Both the position numbers and the translations under genes were made by a program. A stretch of DNA of 64,000 nt from Pestalotiopsis fici W106-1 (Eukaryota; Ascomycota; Sordariomycetes; Amphisphaeriales; Sporocadaceae): assembly GCF_000516985.1 (NCBI RefSeq), contig NW_006917092.1:4011925-4075924 (forward strand), given 5' to 3'. How positions within the stretch are numbered: position 1 is the stretch's first letter; the number at the start of each line of letters is the position of its first letter. This document shows positions 34,692-46,034 of the stretch, one piece after another. The notes under the pieces are model-generated. The model ran no database searches. It was given only the letters and a program-made list of their open reading frames with translations, and was not told the origin of the DNA.

Positions 34692-37050
34692 GCTCGAATC
34701 ACGTGCTGCAATTGCTCATCTGTGGCTCTTTTTTGGGTTGAAGCTTTTGGGGGGTGGAAGGGCACCTTTTCTCTACTGTTCCTTTATCTGTTTTGAGAGA
34801 TACTGAAATTGATCTTTGAGAAAAAAAGAGAGAGACTGATACGTGTTTTGTCAGGAGGCCGCCGCCCCTTGCCCAAATTTCCAGCGGTGCCCTCTTTCGG
34901 CGCGACCAAGCCACAAAGGGATCCAACCGATCCTATGAATTACGACGACGGGTTCGGCTTGGCGTGGCTGGCGCGCTCTTGGCTTTCCAGCTGGCCAAAT
35001 GCTGGCTTGGCGACAATTGCCGAGAACCTGCCAGCTGGCAGCTCTAAATGGCCCGTGACATTATTCCTTGTTGCTCTTCTAGTCATCGACTTTCCGCTCA
35101 TTGGTTGTTTTTTCCACACTTATACTGACCGACAAGTCTATAACAATGTGCAGTATTGCATTGCTTTGTCAAATCTGTGGCAAGCCCAGCGTATGAGTGG
35201 TCAAATCTTCAAAATCCATTTCACAATATTTGTGACTCTACATGACAATTGCAAAGGACCAAACCAGGTGCACGTAGTATTGGAATGCATCCACGCGACA
35301 TTCCGCCAATAATAAGCAACAGATGGAAGAGTACACGGCAATATTAGGGACATGTAGTGTGCAGAGTGTAGAACCCACATTTCCAAGTTTCTCTGTGGCG
35401 TGCTCTAGAAGCCTCAAGACAGTATCGCAGCATTTACTTCTGTGCAACAACATACTTGCGCCTGTCTGTAGACTGCCCATTGATTTTCAAGGTTGGCCGC
35501 AACAATTATGTTATTTCACTATGTAACTGGCTTTCTTCGAGAGAAAATTACGCTCGATTCTCTCTTCCATTCAATTTTAGTCTAGTAATCACAATAAGTA
35601 TCGTGAACAATGTGCAGATGCGTTCATCTCTCTACTGCGTGCAGTGTGGTGGAATGAAATCACTGAGATCAGCAATACAAGTTGCTCTTGATAGTACGCG
35701 ACTGAATGAATGAGAAATAAAATCAGTCGTGAAAAGCCATCAAGGTTGATTGTTTCGGTGTTTTTGTGCTTTTCCGTGTGATTATGCCCTGTCGTTTGCA
35801 CGCCGCGTCGTTCTGCCTTGATGTTCGCGTTCCTGCTGGCGATTGTTGTCCAAGTGACGCCTCGCAACAATCGCATCTCGCCCAACTGTCTCCTGCTATG
35901 ATCTACAGCTGGATTGTTTTCAAACAGAGAAACCCCCGCGAGGCCCGCCTTGCTCAGGCAGATATCTTCCTAAGCTGTAAACGAGCACAGCAACTTTCTC
36001 TTCGTGGCCAGAACAACACTCTTCAATCCCATCATCCTTTTTTCATTTCCTTCCTTCCATTGCAAAACTTGAGGGCCATCAACGACAAGTTTCTCTCGAC
36101 CTTTGCGGTCGCATTCCTCAAATCCATTGTTGTTCGCTTCCGCATTCAACAAAATCTCTCTTCACTTTCCTCACGACCTGTTACCTTGTTTTCACGCCGG
36201 GCACAATTTCGTGTTCCTTCCTTGCTGTTTACTCACACCCCGCGACAAATCTTCGAAATCGAGAATCAAACCATTCGATTTCGCCGCCGCCATCAGCTAT
36301 CTTCTGCTTTGCCCTGCTCTTGGGTCTTCACTCCAATCGGGTTCGAGTGATTGCGACTTTCTATTCTTCATCCAGCAGAAAAAGGTACTTGTTTTGGCTA
36401 CGGCGACAAGTCCATTTCCCATGCCAAAACCTGTTTGCTAACACGTCCTCGACGCAGCTACATGGAGAGCTTCGGACTGGAGATCGTCGCTACTTGATTA
36501 TCTTGTCGCGCTCAAACCGTCAGATCATTAATCGGTAAGTGTTTTCTACGATTCAACTCCTTGATAAAGCGGCGCGCTTGTTGTATTTTTCATTACCCTG
36601 TGCTTCTCGAATTCGTCCTTGCCTTCAAGCTTTGCTAACTTGTCGCCCAAGAGCTCTTCTCGATTCCTTCTCTTGAGGCACTTTGATGAATGACATTTGG
36701 CACTGTCTCTTGGTCTTCAATCCAAACCATTAAAATTTTTGGCAAGATCCATTTCGATAGTCTGATCTGAGCCTTTCCGCAACTTCAATATTTCGCAAAG
36801 ACCCAGGACCGTCAAATGCGTAAGCAATTTCTACAAGACCTCACAGCAGTCGGCGATGAACCCACCAGTAGACTTATTCTGACAGTAAGAAAGCATTATA
36901 GGATCGTCGATTCCATATTTGGCTTTTCTTGAACACCGACATTTGGTTATCGCAAACCTCGACATCATACAATCTTGACAAGACTTGCACAGCGGATCAC
37001 AGTTACAAATCATTTCATGTCAATGTGGAGCAAGACACTCTTCTGTGAAG
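34692..37050. other. 2.4-kb divergent promoter region
   Basis: It separates the starts of the ATPase gene (minus) and the large disordered-protein gene (plus). From about 35,800 to 36,800 it is strongly pyrimidine-rich, which makes long but unconvincing ORFs. A good donor-like GTAAGT at 36535 could start an intron in the 5' leader of the downstream gene; the matching acceptor is not clear. Confidence 0.4.
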
Positions 37051-40000
37051 ATGACGGGGTTCAAGTACCTCAATCAGGCTGAGAGCTTTCTTAAAGAGCC
37101 ATGTAAGTATTCACAGGTGCCTTCATTGACTGATCTAACCAACACGTACACAGACCAGCCAAGCCAGACACCAACAAACACTGAGAGAAACTCAGGCTCC
37201 TCTGACCCAGACAACACGACCCGTGCTGGTGGCCTTTATCAACAGTCAAATCGTAGCCGACCGAGTTTCAGCCTCTTCCGCCAGTCCAATGAGAGCCGCT
37301 CAAACATTAGTCTCTATGGCCATTCCAACCAAAGTCGACCAAACTTGTCCTTTGTTTCGGATCATGGACACTCGCCAACAACTTCAGTTCACTCAGTAGA
37401 CAAGTCCAAGACAGACAAAGGCAAGAAACGAGCTGGCCGCCACCGAAGTAAGACTGCTGGTGCTGAAGCATCTCCATCCAGCCCCGTCACATCATCGCCC
37501 ATCAGTCCTCTGGGAAATGAGTCGACAGTCCACCAGCGTGCAGCCAGGGCTACACGTGAGCGCATGCGTGATGTCAATAACCCAATCAAGGTACACAGCC
37601 GTTTGTCGGCCATCATGGACAAGGACCTACCCAGCAGCGGTATAGCGACAGTCAGCCTGCGTCTTTCAGAGTTGCCTGATAACATATTGATCAGTAGACC
37701 TGTCAGAGAGATGGCCAGAGATTCCCCTGACAGCGTTGCTACCTTTCAAGTTCAATTTCATCCAGGACTTGATGTCAATCTGAACAACATGGCTGAGGCA
37801 ATTTTCAGAGGTCAGGCCATGCCAGTCGCTCGAGAAATCTCTGCAGACATGGTGGCTAAGGTTGATAAGCCCTTGTCACCAATCGCCGAAAGATCTTCAT
37901 CTCCAATCGTCGAAGAATCCCCGTCCTCAATCATTGAGAAGCCCACTTTTCCAGTGGGTGAAATACTGACATCTCCAAGTAAACGACGCCGTGCTTCAAC
38001 CAAGTCTGTCCATTTCAGCGAGGAGGATAAGATCTTTCACATTACTCCCGCGGGATCGAGCGCTTCAAAGGACATGCTTGCCAATAGTGAAGGCTGCGCC
38101 GTCGCGTCAGACGATGAAAGCAAGATACAAGGTAAACAAGATGAGGATCACGACCAAGGTCAGCAGAGCGACGATGGTGCAGATGAGATCCAAGACCAGC
38201 ATGAAGATCACAACCGAAGCAATGTTCAAGACAATGATGAAGACAAAGAAGATGTGGATCGCACAGAAGACCCCGGCGAGACATCTTTCAGCAGCGAATC
38301 AGATTCAGGTGATGCACAGCCAGAGTCCGGTGAAGATACTTCCCACAGCTTCATTCTTCCCGAGTTTGACTTTGAGCTATCAGCAAGCCGTTTCAGCAGC
38401 ATATTCGCAGACGATGGAGAAGCTCCAGAGGTGCCGGCTGTCGATGAATCCTCCGGTTCGATATCTCTATCGTCACCTCCCGAAGTCTTGGCAGCACATG
38501 AGCCCGACAGGGAATCCCAGAGCGACTCAGCTAACAATGAGTCAATCATTATTCCGACTGCTGACCAAGAAAAGGTTGAGACAACGGATGAAGTCACAGA
38601 GGGTATCGAAATTGACGCACAGAAGAGTGACACCGTCATTGTTGAGCAGTGTTATCCTGACGCTGATGAACAAGGCTGCCATAATGCTGATGAGCAGGAC
38701 GTTATTGGCGACAATGACCTGCAAGATGCTACTGCAGCTGAGCAAAGCGATGATGTTTCTGACAAAGACAATAGTGTCATAACCGCCGACTCGCAGAGAA
38801 CCACTACCGCAGACGGAGAAAACACTGTGTCCAATGATGACAACAGTACCATCATTGCAGATGAACAAAGCGCCATCATTGCTGACGAATCCAACACCGT
38901 TTCTAATGACCAGGACAGCATCATCGTCAACGTATCCAACACGAGCGTAGCAGACGAGCAAACAAGCATTGACACTCACATCGAAGCAAGAGATAACCAA
39001 ACCGATCAAGCGGAGAGAACCGAAAGCAATGACACAAACCAGCAAACCGAAGATTACGTCGATGATGACGTCGAGGTCTCATCTATTTTCAGCTTGCTCA
39101 TTAACAAGCAGCGTAATGAGCAAGTGACGGACAATGGGCAATCTCGCCAACAAGAGGTCATGCCCCGTGCTGAGTCGCCAACTATGGGTGAAATTGGCGA
39201 GCAACATGTCATGGTAACAATACCTCCTCTAGTGCCTCGACCTAGACCTAATGTCACGTCGCAGCGTTCTCATTTGCCTATACTCCCGAGATACCCTCCG
39301 CCGACGCCCGCTCCTTCGTACCCGGTCCCTAATCTGCCTAAGGAGGTGATTCCCCCCATGCCTCTTGTGCCAGCCGTGGCGCCGCTTCGCCTACACCAGC
39401 GGAGCGAGCAAGACTTGCGAGGATCTACTCGCAACTTGCCTGTCTTGCCGCGTGCCTCGCAAATTCCGGCACCGGGTACGTCCTCTGGGTTGCCAATCCC
39501 TGCACCATCTACACCTCGTCGTCCTGCCCTGCGAACAGCAAAGAGTTTTCAGCTTCAGCATGAGGACTCTCCGCGTCCAGTGCCTTCTAGGTCTCTGATC
39601 CCGGAGCTTCCTGCTCGCGCACCGGTAGTCAAGCTTCAGTCGAGCACTCCAGACGCTCCCTCTCGTATTCCGGCCATCCCTCCCCGTATGCGCCCTTTGC
39701 GGCCGTCCATGTCAATTAATGACATGGCGACTGCATCCAACAAACAGAATCAACCGAGTTTCGCACAGCGCGCGGAGAAGGCGTCGTACAATCGACCTTC
39801 TGCGGATATCCCCCGCCCAAGTCAAAGCCGTATCGAGGTTATCAAAGAGACTCAGGTGTCCGAACAGAAGCTATCGGCAGAAGAGACAGTCCCTCTGGGC
39901 CCTACCATTTCGAGACACGTGCCGAAGCCTCGACAAGTACTTCAACCACAGCCCGAGCAAGCAGAGCCGTCCAGACTGCGCAAGATCGCGACACGTTCGC

Positions 40001-41766
40001 TGGGAAGTCTTGCTGGTGGCTCTTATCGAAGCTCGAACAGATCGTTTGGCAATCTCAAAGCAGCAGCAGCGGAGACATCGAACCACCCGCTGCCGTACAA
40101 AAAATGGCTTCATTCTTCAGAGGCAGCCACGCTGCAAGACGACCTGTCCCGCGGATATGATGCAAACAGTCCTTATATCCGACAGCGTCACCAGGTACCG
40201 ATGCCTATCCCGCCTGCTGTGAACTCAAGAACCTCTAGCATTGGAGCTACCGATGCTGGGCCTGGTTATTCCGCTGCTTCCACTGGCCTTCATTCTTCGA
40301 GAGTGCCCAGGCGACCTCAATTTGGTCGCAGTAACATCCCGCCCGTCGCCAATGCAGCCAGTGGTCCTGACCAGACTCGTCTCTCACAGGTTCTAGAGAC
40401 AGATGAGACTACCCCCAAGAGGGGCCCTCCTACTCCACAGACTATCTCTGGTCATCGTTATCGTCGCCCTGCAACTCCACAATCCCCCTTCGTCCGTGAT
40501 CAGCACAGTCCTGTAACTCCTCAGGCTACTGCAGTTTCTCAGCAGCAGAACACCCCGGAGAACAATATTCAGCGTCAGCTATACGAGATGCTGGATCACG
40601 AGATTGAGCGACAGCGCACTCGACCTGTACGTCAAGAAGAGATTGCATCAAGCCCGCTGAGTGCTCGAACTCCTGAGGCTCCGCCTCGACGATCTATTGC
40701 CCGTTAGTATTAATTTCTTTCTTTACATTCACTGTATTTCACAAGTGTACTGACTTATTATCTAGCTACGCCTCCCCGGCGTATTCCCACTGTCCGCCGC
40801 AGCACAGATACAATTCGCACGGCGACGATGGCCCTGCCCTGTGGCCACACCGAGGTTCAGCATAGGAGCCTCACAGATGAGGATAGAAGAGCATGTGGCA
40901 TTTCGGGTGGACGTGGTAATGGCGCAGATTCGGGTGGCCGCATTTATGGAAATAGTCGCAGAATGAATACAGAGCAATTTCCCTAGAATAGAAAAGCTCT
41001 TGAGAGAAGTTCCAGTGACAATTTCTTTCGAAACCAGCGACCCTACGACCTCGCCTTGCACCGGCCTCGTCAATTCTTTGCCCACGCCGGCCTAACAGCT
41101 CGCGTATCAACACCGACCTCGGTAAGCACGCAAGCCTTCCTGTTTCCGGAAGGGGCGGAAGCCTTCAATCGGACCTACGATCCGGAGAGGCCCGGCGGCC
41201 GGGATCTTACCAGTCGCATGCCGCGGTCTGCCACGGCTCCGGCTCTGCTACCTTGCAGTCCCGAGGCTGCAAATCGGTCTGAAGATCAGGCTGAAGATCG
41301 GGTTGAAGATCGGGCTGAAGATTGGGCCAAGGATCGCCCAGACGTGCCGAGCCCCGGTACGGCCGCTCAACGGAGTTTTGCAAAACTTTGTTCCCGCTTC
41401 ACCATAGCGGAGCTCCGCTCGGCCTACGGTGGAGAGACGGAGGAAGAGATCGTGCGCGCTCTGCGCAGTGATCAGAGCGGCGGAATCAAGGGCGGCGAGA
41501 CAGCGGAGCAGCCCCACGATCCCTTTGTGGGAGTGCCAGAGCACTCCAACATCTTATACTCGGCATCGGCCGGAGGACCTCGGGATTTGGTTGCGGCCCG
41601 GGACCGCGAACAGGGCGGGCCTTATGACGAAGAAGTCAGTCAGCTTGAGGGAGTCGTCGCTGCCAGTACGCCTCGTCAGGAGGACAAGAAATTGACGTTG
41701 CGCTCATCGAAGAGCGTGAGTTCTTTGCTGACCCGCTTTCGTCGCGGTAAAGGAGAGAAAAAATAA
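37051..41766 (+). CDS. Very large intrinsically disordered protein
   Basis: Preferred model: join(37051..37102, 37154..40702, 40766..40915, 40997..41766), about 1506 residues. The first intron (51 nt, GTAAGT, TCTAAC branch) is in frame and easily missed. The second is 63 nt. The third (81 nt, GTAATG donor) removes an in-frame TAG at 40984-40986, but its signals are weak; without it the protein ends there at 1273 residues. Features in order: Ser/Asn-rich region with repeated NRSRPS/NQSRPN-like units; a basic KRRRASTKSVHFSEED segment near residue 301 that fits the RVxF docking motif for protein phosphatase 1; a long Asp/Glu/Asn-rich acidic region (about 330-680) with decayed ADEQS-like repeats; a Pro-rich region (about 700-870); a Cys/His patch (LPCGHTEVQH); 12-bp repeats encoding EDxA units; and a basic C-terminus. 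No enzyme domain is seen. A scaffold or regulatory role is only an inference. Confidence 0.75.
41281..41340 (+). repeat. 12-bp tandem repeat inside coding sequence
   Basis: About five units of GAAGATCGGGCT-like sequence, encoding Glu-Asp-(Gln/Arg/Trp)-(Ala/Val), lie within the last exon of the large disordered protein. The length keeps the reading frame. Confidence 0.8.
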
Positions 41767-42936
41767 AAAGACGAGAGTAATTCTCTTGAATTGATTAAAT
41801 ATAATTTCTCTCCCAAATTCGATTAAAAATTAAGTGAATGCCAGCTGAATGCTTCGCACTTCGTGAGCAAGAGTTGAGAGTAACAAGGGTGAATCTACTG
41901 ACAAACAAACTCATGGGTGTCGGTTGCTCTCGACCAATCCATGAAAACATAAACACGCGCTTTTGAACTGGCAAATCAATAATGGTGACTGATCTTTGTC
42001 CGGATCATAGTCACCGGTGATGCAAAAATTGCAGTGAAGGGCAAAGCTTGTCCGTCTCGGGTTCAAGTGCGACGCTTCTACGTTGACATTGTCTTCGGTC
42101 TCGGGATCCGCAAACGTGCGCGCGTTGGACAACTTTAAACTTCATGTTCATGGTGTAGATGGTCTATGTTTGAGGCAGAGTATTACTCTTACTGATTTTA
42201 GGAATAAGCGAAACATCGAGGCCCTCGAAGATCACAAGCCAACTACCCCAAGTGTCGAGCACCTTGATACCGGGTATGGCAATAGGAATCATATATCCGG
42301 GTCAACGTCCTAAGAATACCAGTTGACTGTCCACATAGGCAGTCTCGTATGGAAGGGAGTAGCAGTGCGTGAATTTGTTTCTCTGATATTTTCGTAGTGT
42401 GTTACTACGGCGTCAGGATTGGTGAACTAAGTGTTAGCGACCGATCTTATAGATAAAATACCTGTAACAACCTCGCTAAAACAAATGTATTTGCGCAAAT
42501 CGGCATAAAGTTCGCCGTAAGTATTAGTTAACGTGGCTTGCAGGTTACCAAAGCTACGCTCAGCGTATGCGTAGGCTGGGGAAAAAAGGTCGACAGCGCC
42601 GAATGGCATCTTATGACGAGGAGTGCATCCTTGCAGTAGAGATTGAATGAGAATAAGAGATGGAGGAAGAGGTATGGGTCGTTGTAGGATGGTTCAGTCT
42701 TTTATACCAAGACAGAGATGCTTACAAACACATACTGTTGGAGTCATCATCCAGATTGGAGTCATCTCATTATTCATAGTGATGAGCACCGGTATATGCA
42801 CTGACTCAAGACTCCTGGAGTCATCGCTTTGGAAGAGAGTCAAACAAATTCATTTCCAGGTGAAACATGTCCGTATTTTCAATTTTATATTTCTGGCAGT
42901 TCCAACAAGGTGAATTACAAATGTAAAAATGGTGAA
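41767..42936. other. Gene-free stretch between two convergent genes
   Basis: Only short ORFs; no recognisable gene, repeat or RNA. Confidence 0.45.
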
Positions 42937-43569
42937 TTACTCCTCGTCGGGCAGTACAAGCCTTACTCGCTTGGGCCCTTTCCTCACAACCTTCCGCTTC
43001 TCTTCCACTTCCTCCTCCTCCAACTCCTCCGACTCATTGTCTGCTTCCTCTTCCTCCTCTTCCTCCTCTTCCTCCTCGTTTTCTACTGTTTGCCCTGCTG
43101 CTTGCTTCTCCTTCCTCTCCTTCTCCTTCTGTTCCTTTCTCTTTTTCTTCTCCTCTGCGGCCTTCTTCTTCCTCTCCTCTTTTGCCTTCTTCTTTTCCTC
43201 TTTTTCCTTCTTTTTCTTCTCTATCCTTTGCTTCCTTCTAGTCTCGATTTCTTCATCCTCTCTCTTTTTTTCTTCCGCGTCGTCCTTCTTCTTTTGCTCT
43301 GCCCACTTTACCTTGCCCGCGTCAGTGATATATCCAACGCCGGCCGTCTTGGTCTTGCTAGTTCCAGGAGCTGGTCGTTTCAATGTGTTGTAGAGATTAT
43401 TGTACCACGAGTTGGATTGATGTTCGGCATCTTCCTCCAGTGCCTTTTTGTAACCATGGTAGGCCCTTGAAAGATTTGCGTTTCGCTCGACAAACATTTC
43501 CATGCTGAGGGGTGCAGCGCCTGGCACTCTGTCGTAGCTGCCACTAGAATAGGTTCCATGCTCATCCAT
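42937..43569 (-). CDS. Lys/Glu-rich charged helical protein
   Basis: A single exon of 210 residues. The ATG at 43569 is used; the open frame extends further upstream but that part looks like leader. Residues 1-90 are of mixed composition (YHGYKKALEEDAEHQSNSWY). From about 90 to 165 the protein is almost entirely Lys, Glu, Arg and Ala, predicted as a long single charged helix. A run of consecutive Glu follows (about 170-180), then a basic end. Such regions occur in nucleolar, ribosome-biogenesis and cytoskeletal proteins, but nothing here identifies one. The long Ser/Phe/Leu-rich ORFs on the opposite strand mirror its purine-rich codons and are not genes. Confidence 0.65.
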   Translation of the reverse strand: MDEHGTYSSGSYDRVPGAAPLSMEMFVERNANLSRAYHGYKKALEEDAEHQSNSWYNNLYNTLKRPAPGTSKTKTAGVGYITDAGKVKWAEQKKKDDAEEKKREDEEIETRRKQRIEKKKKEKEEKKKAKEERKKKAAEEKKKRKEQKEKERKEKQAAGQTVENEEEEEEEEEEEADNESEELEEEEVEEKRKVVRKGPKRVRLVLPDEE

Positions 43570-45331
43570 TCTCAGTGAAGACGTCTTGCAATGGGAATAA
43601 ATGATGGAATAAGGAGCAGGGTCAATCGGTGAGGGGCCAAGAAGTAAAGACCAAACGGTGCTGTAATGACCACTGAAAAGAAAATGTGATACGGCAGAAA
43701 CAGTAATTATTTCAATCAATAGGAATTATCATTCATTACAAGATCCGTATTTTGGGGGTCCGAAAATGCTTTGTTCTTGCTTGATGTAGCAAAACCTGTC
43801 TTAGTTGCATGTCCGCAATCGGATTGACCGCTTTCATTCCAGTCCCTGTTCCGACAAAGAAGGACTGGGCCTCGCCTCCATGGACGTTACCGCTAAACAC
43901 GCAGTAGCATTCCAGATGCTCTTGGTGACCGCCATCTAATCAATGTCTCGCCACAAAGCCGAATGCATTAATTAGTGAAGATGGTTGTTTGCCGGTCGCA
44001 AATCTAGTTGTACCCAATGATACCCTCGGCGAACGGAGTAATCGAGTTGCGATTCCATATTGTGACTCTTCGTCCAATGATCCCTTCTCCGCCAATACTT
44101 AAAGCAAGGGGGAATGGTAGTGCCGCCTTCATCTTGGAAGAACTTTCCGCATCATGGTCAAGTGACCTCTGAAGGGCAAACCTGTGCTTGAATGGACTGA
44201 TGAAGGCCGAGGTTGTCAAGTCTCCGGTTTCGCTGCGGAAAAGAAGTATGAGATATCATTTGACTTATATGCAGAGTAGGCAAGCAATCGACTTGTCATC
44301 ACCGGAGCCACATCAACTTACTGGATGCCAATTATACAGTCATCGCCAAAAGCCGAGGAGCCCAGATTCTGATCTGGTATCAAGGAGACAAGACCTGCCG
44401 ATATAGAGTCTCTTTCCGATTCATTATGGAATAATAGGCGCCCGGCCATGATGGGGACTCTGGATCTGATGGGGCTGCCAAATGCATCGTGTGAAAGGCT
44501 TAGGACTGCTAGTGCTCCTCCTTGGGAACTGCGCGGACTATTGCAGCACATGATATGTTGGGGCCTTTTTTTTCTCTCTCTCCGGAAATATCAGGGATTA
44601 TTTTTATATTGTGTATGTAATGACCGTAAGGCGTCAAAGCGGAGGAGGATTGGCTACCTTGGGCACTGTCTCGACGATGGTGGTAATTATCATACAGCAA
44701 GCGGTGCTTTAAGAGCTGTCTGGCGCTTTATTCAGCAACGAGTCGCAGTATTTTATGGAAGAGAGCCTTACTTTTATGATGAAGTATTGCTTCACTCCCG
44801 CCGTGTAGTCAGACAATGCACAAAAGCCCTTTGGCGGATGATCCCTTGTGGAGCGTCACGCAATCAACGCAATGAGCAAGTTTGAGCTGGTTTGAGGGAG
44901 GTACTCACTCAGCACCGACCGCGTATTCACAGCGACAACACAGCAATCATGAAAGAAGCCGCCATGCTGCCTTTATACCACAGTATTCATCTGTGCTTCG
45001 CAGCTACACATGTAGAATGTATCAGTTACGGAGGTGGAACCTTGATGGTCAACTCGGCCATCAAGGTAGTAGACACGGCAAATAGCTGCACAGTGGTAGG
45101 CGCATCCTGGCCAGCACGATTAAACCAACATGACGTATCATGCCATCGATCAGATCCTTACAAATCCCTCAAATACCAAAGGATACCCTTCAGTTCTGTC
45201 GTCGTGTGCAGAAGTCTGCCTACCCCTCGTTACTCCCACTCACTCTCTGGACTCATCACCATTCGACACACACAAACCGCCTCGGCTAATCAACAATAGA
45301 ATAGTACCAGACACCAAGCCAGCGTAGCAAG
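43570..45331. other. 1.8-kb divergent intergenic stretch
   Basis: It lies between the Lys/Glu-rich gene and the superoxide dismutase gene. Short ORFs only. Promoters for both should be here, but I see no diagnostic element. Confidence 0.4.
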
Positions 45332-46034
45332 ATGTCGTCTCCCACATACAAGCTCCCTCCTCTGCCATATGCATACGATGTGAGTCACAAGAACACGGCA
45401 CCTGTCACATCAGAGCCTGGCTGACTACTGGAGATAGGCCTTGGAACCCAGCATCTCGAAGCAAATCATGGAGCTACACCACTCCAAGCACCACCAGACC
45501 TATATTACAAACCTCAACAAGGCACTAGAAGTCTCGGCCAAGGCCCTGTCGGAGGGTAAGCTCGAGGACTCGGCCGCCCAGCTCGCCGCGATCCGCTTCA
45601 ACGGCGGCGGCCACATCAACCACGCGCTGTTTTGGGAGAACCTGGCCCCGTCGTCATCGAGCGACTCCAAGCCCGACGCGGCGCCCAAGCTGGTCGCGGC
45701 CATCAAGGACACCTGGGGCAGCCTCGACGGCTTCAAAAAGGCGTTCGGTGCAGCCCTGCTGGGCATCCAGGGCAGCGGCTGGGGCTGGTTGGTCAAGGAG
45801 GCCGGTACGGGCCAGCTGCGCATCGCCACCCTCGCCAATCAAGAGGCCGTCGTGGTTGGAGACACACCGCTCTTCGGCGTCGACATGTGGGAGCACGCCT
45901 ACTACCTCCAGTATCTCAATGGCAAGGCAGCCTACGTCGAAAATATCTGGAACGTCATCAACTGGAAGACAGCTGAGCAGCGATACGCGGGAGCCCGGGA
46001 GGATGCATTCAAGATCCTCAAGGCCAACATGTAA
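45332..46034 (+). CDS. Manganese superoxide dismutase, cytosolic type
   Basis: Model: join(45332..45379, 45438..46034), 214 residues; one 58-nt intron (GTGAGT to TAG). The enzyme converts superoxide to oxygen and hydrogen peroxide. The protein starts MSSPTYKLPPLPYAYD and goes straight into the mature MnSOD fold (ALEPSISKQIMELHHSKHH), so there is no room for a usual mitochondrial presequence. The metal ligands are all present by alignment with human SOD2: His30, His78, Asp165 and His169 (DMWEHAYYLQY). The GGGHINH and ANQEAV stretches are typical of the manganese rather than the iron form. Cytosolic MnSODs without a presequence are known in fungi, so this is probably a second, non-mitochondrial copy. 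An alternative upstream exon encoding a transit peptide cannot be excluded, but I see none. Confidence 0.93.

Noticed and set aside
35766..36350. 194-codon plus-strand ORF upstream of the large protein gene
   Set aside because: It is made by a long pyrimidine-rich leader, giving Ser/Leu/Phe-rich chance peptide with no recognisable domain.
36330..36350. GGTTCGAGT resembling a tRNA B box
   Set aside because: No matching A box or foldable cloverleaf was found at the right distance; a similar match near 42058 was rejected for the same reason.
42829..43470. Long Leu/Phe/Ser-rich plus-strand ORFs opposite the Lys/Glu-rich gene
   Set aside because: They are the complement of GAG/AAG-rich codons of the minus-strand gene and have no independent signal.
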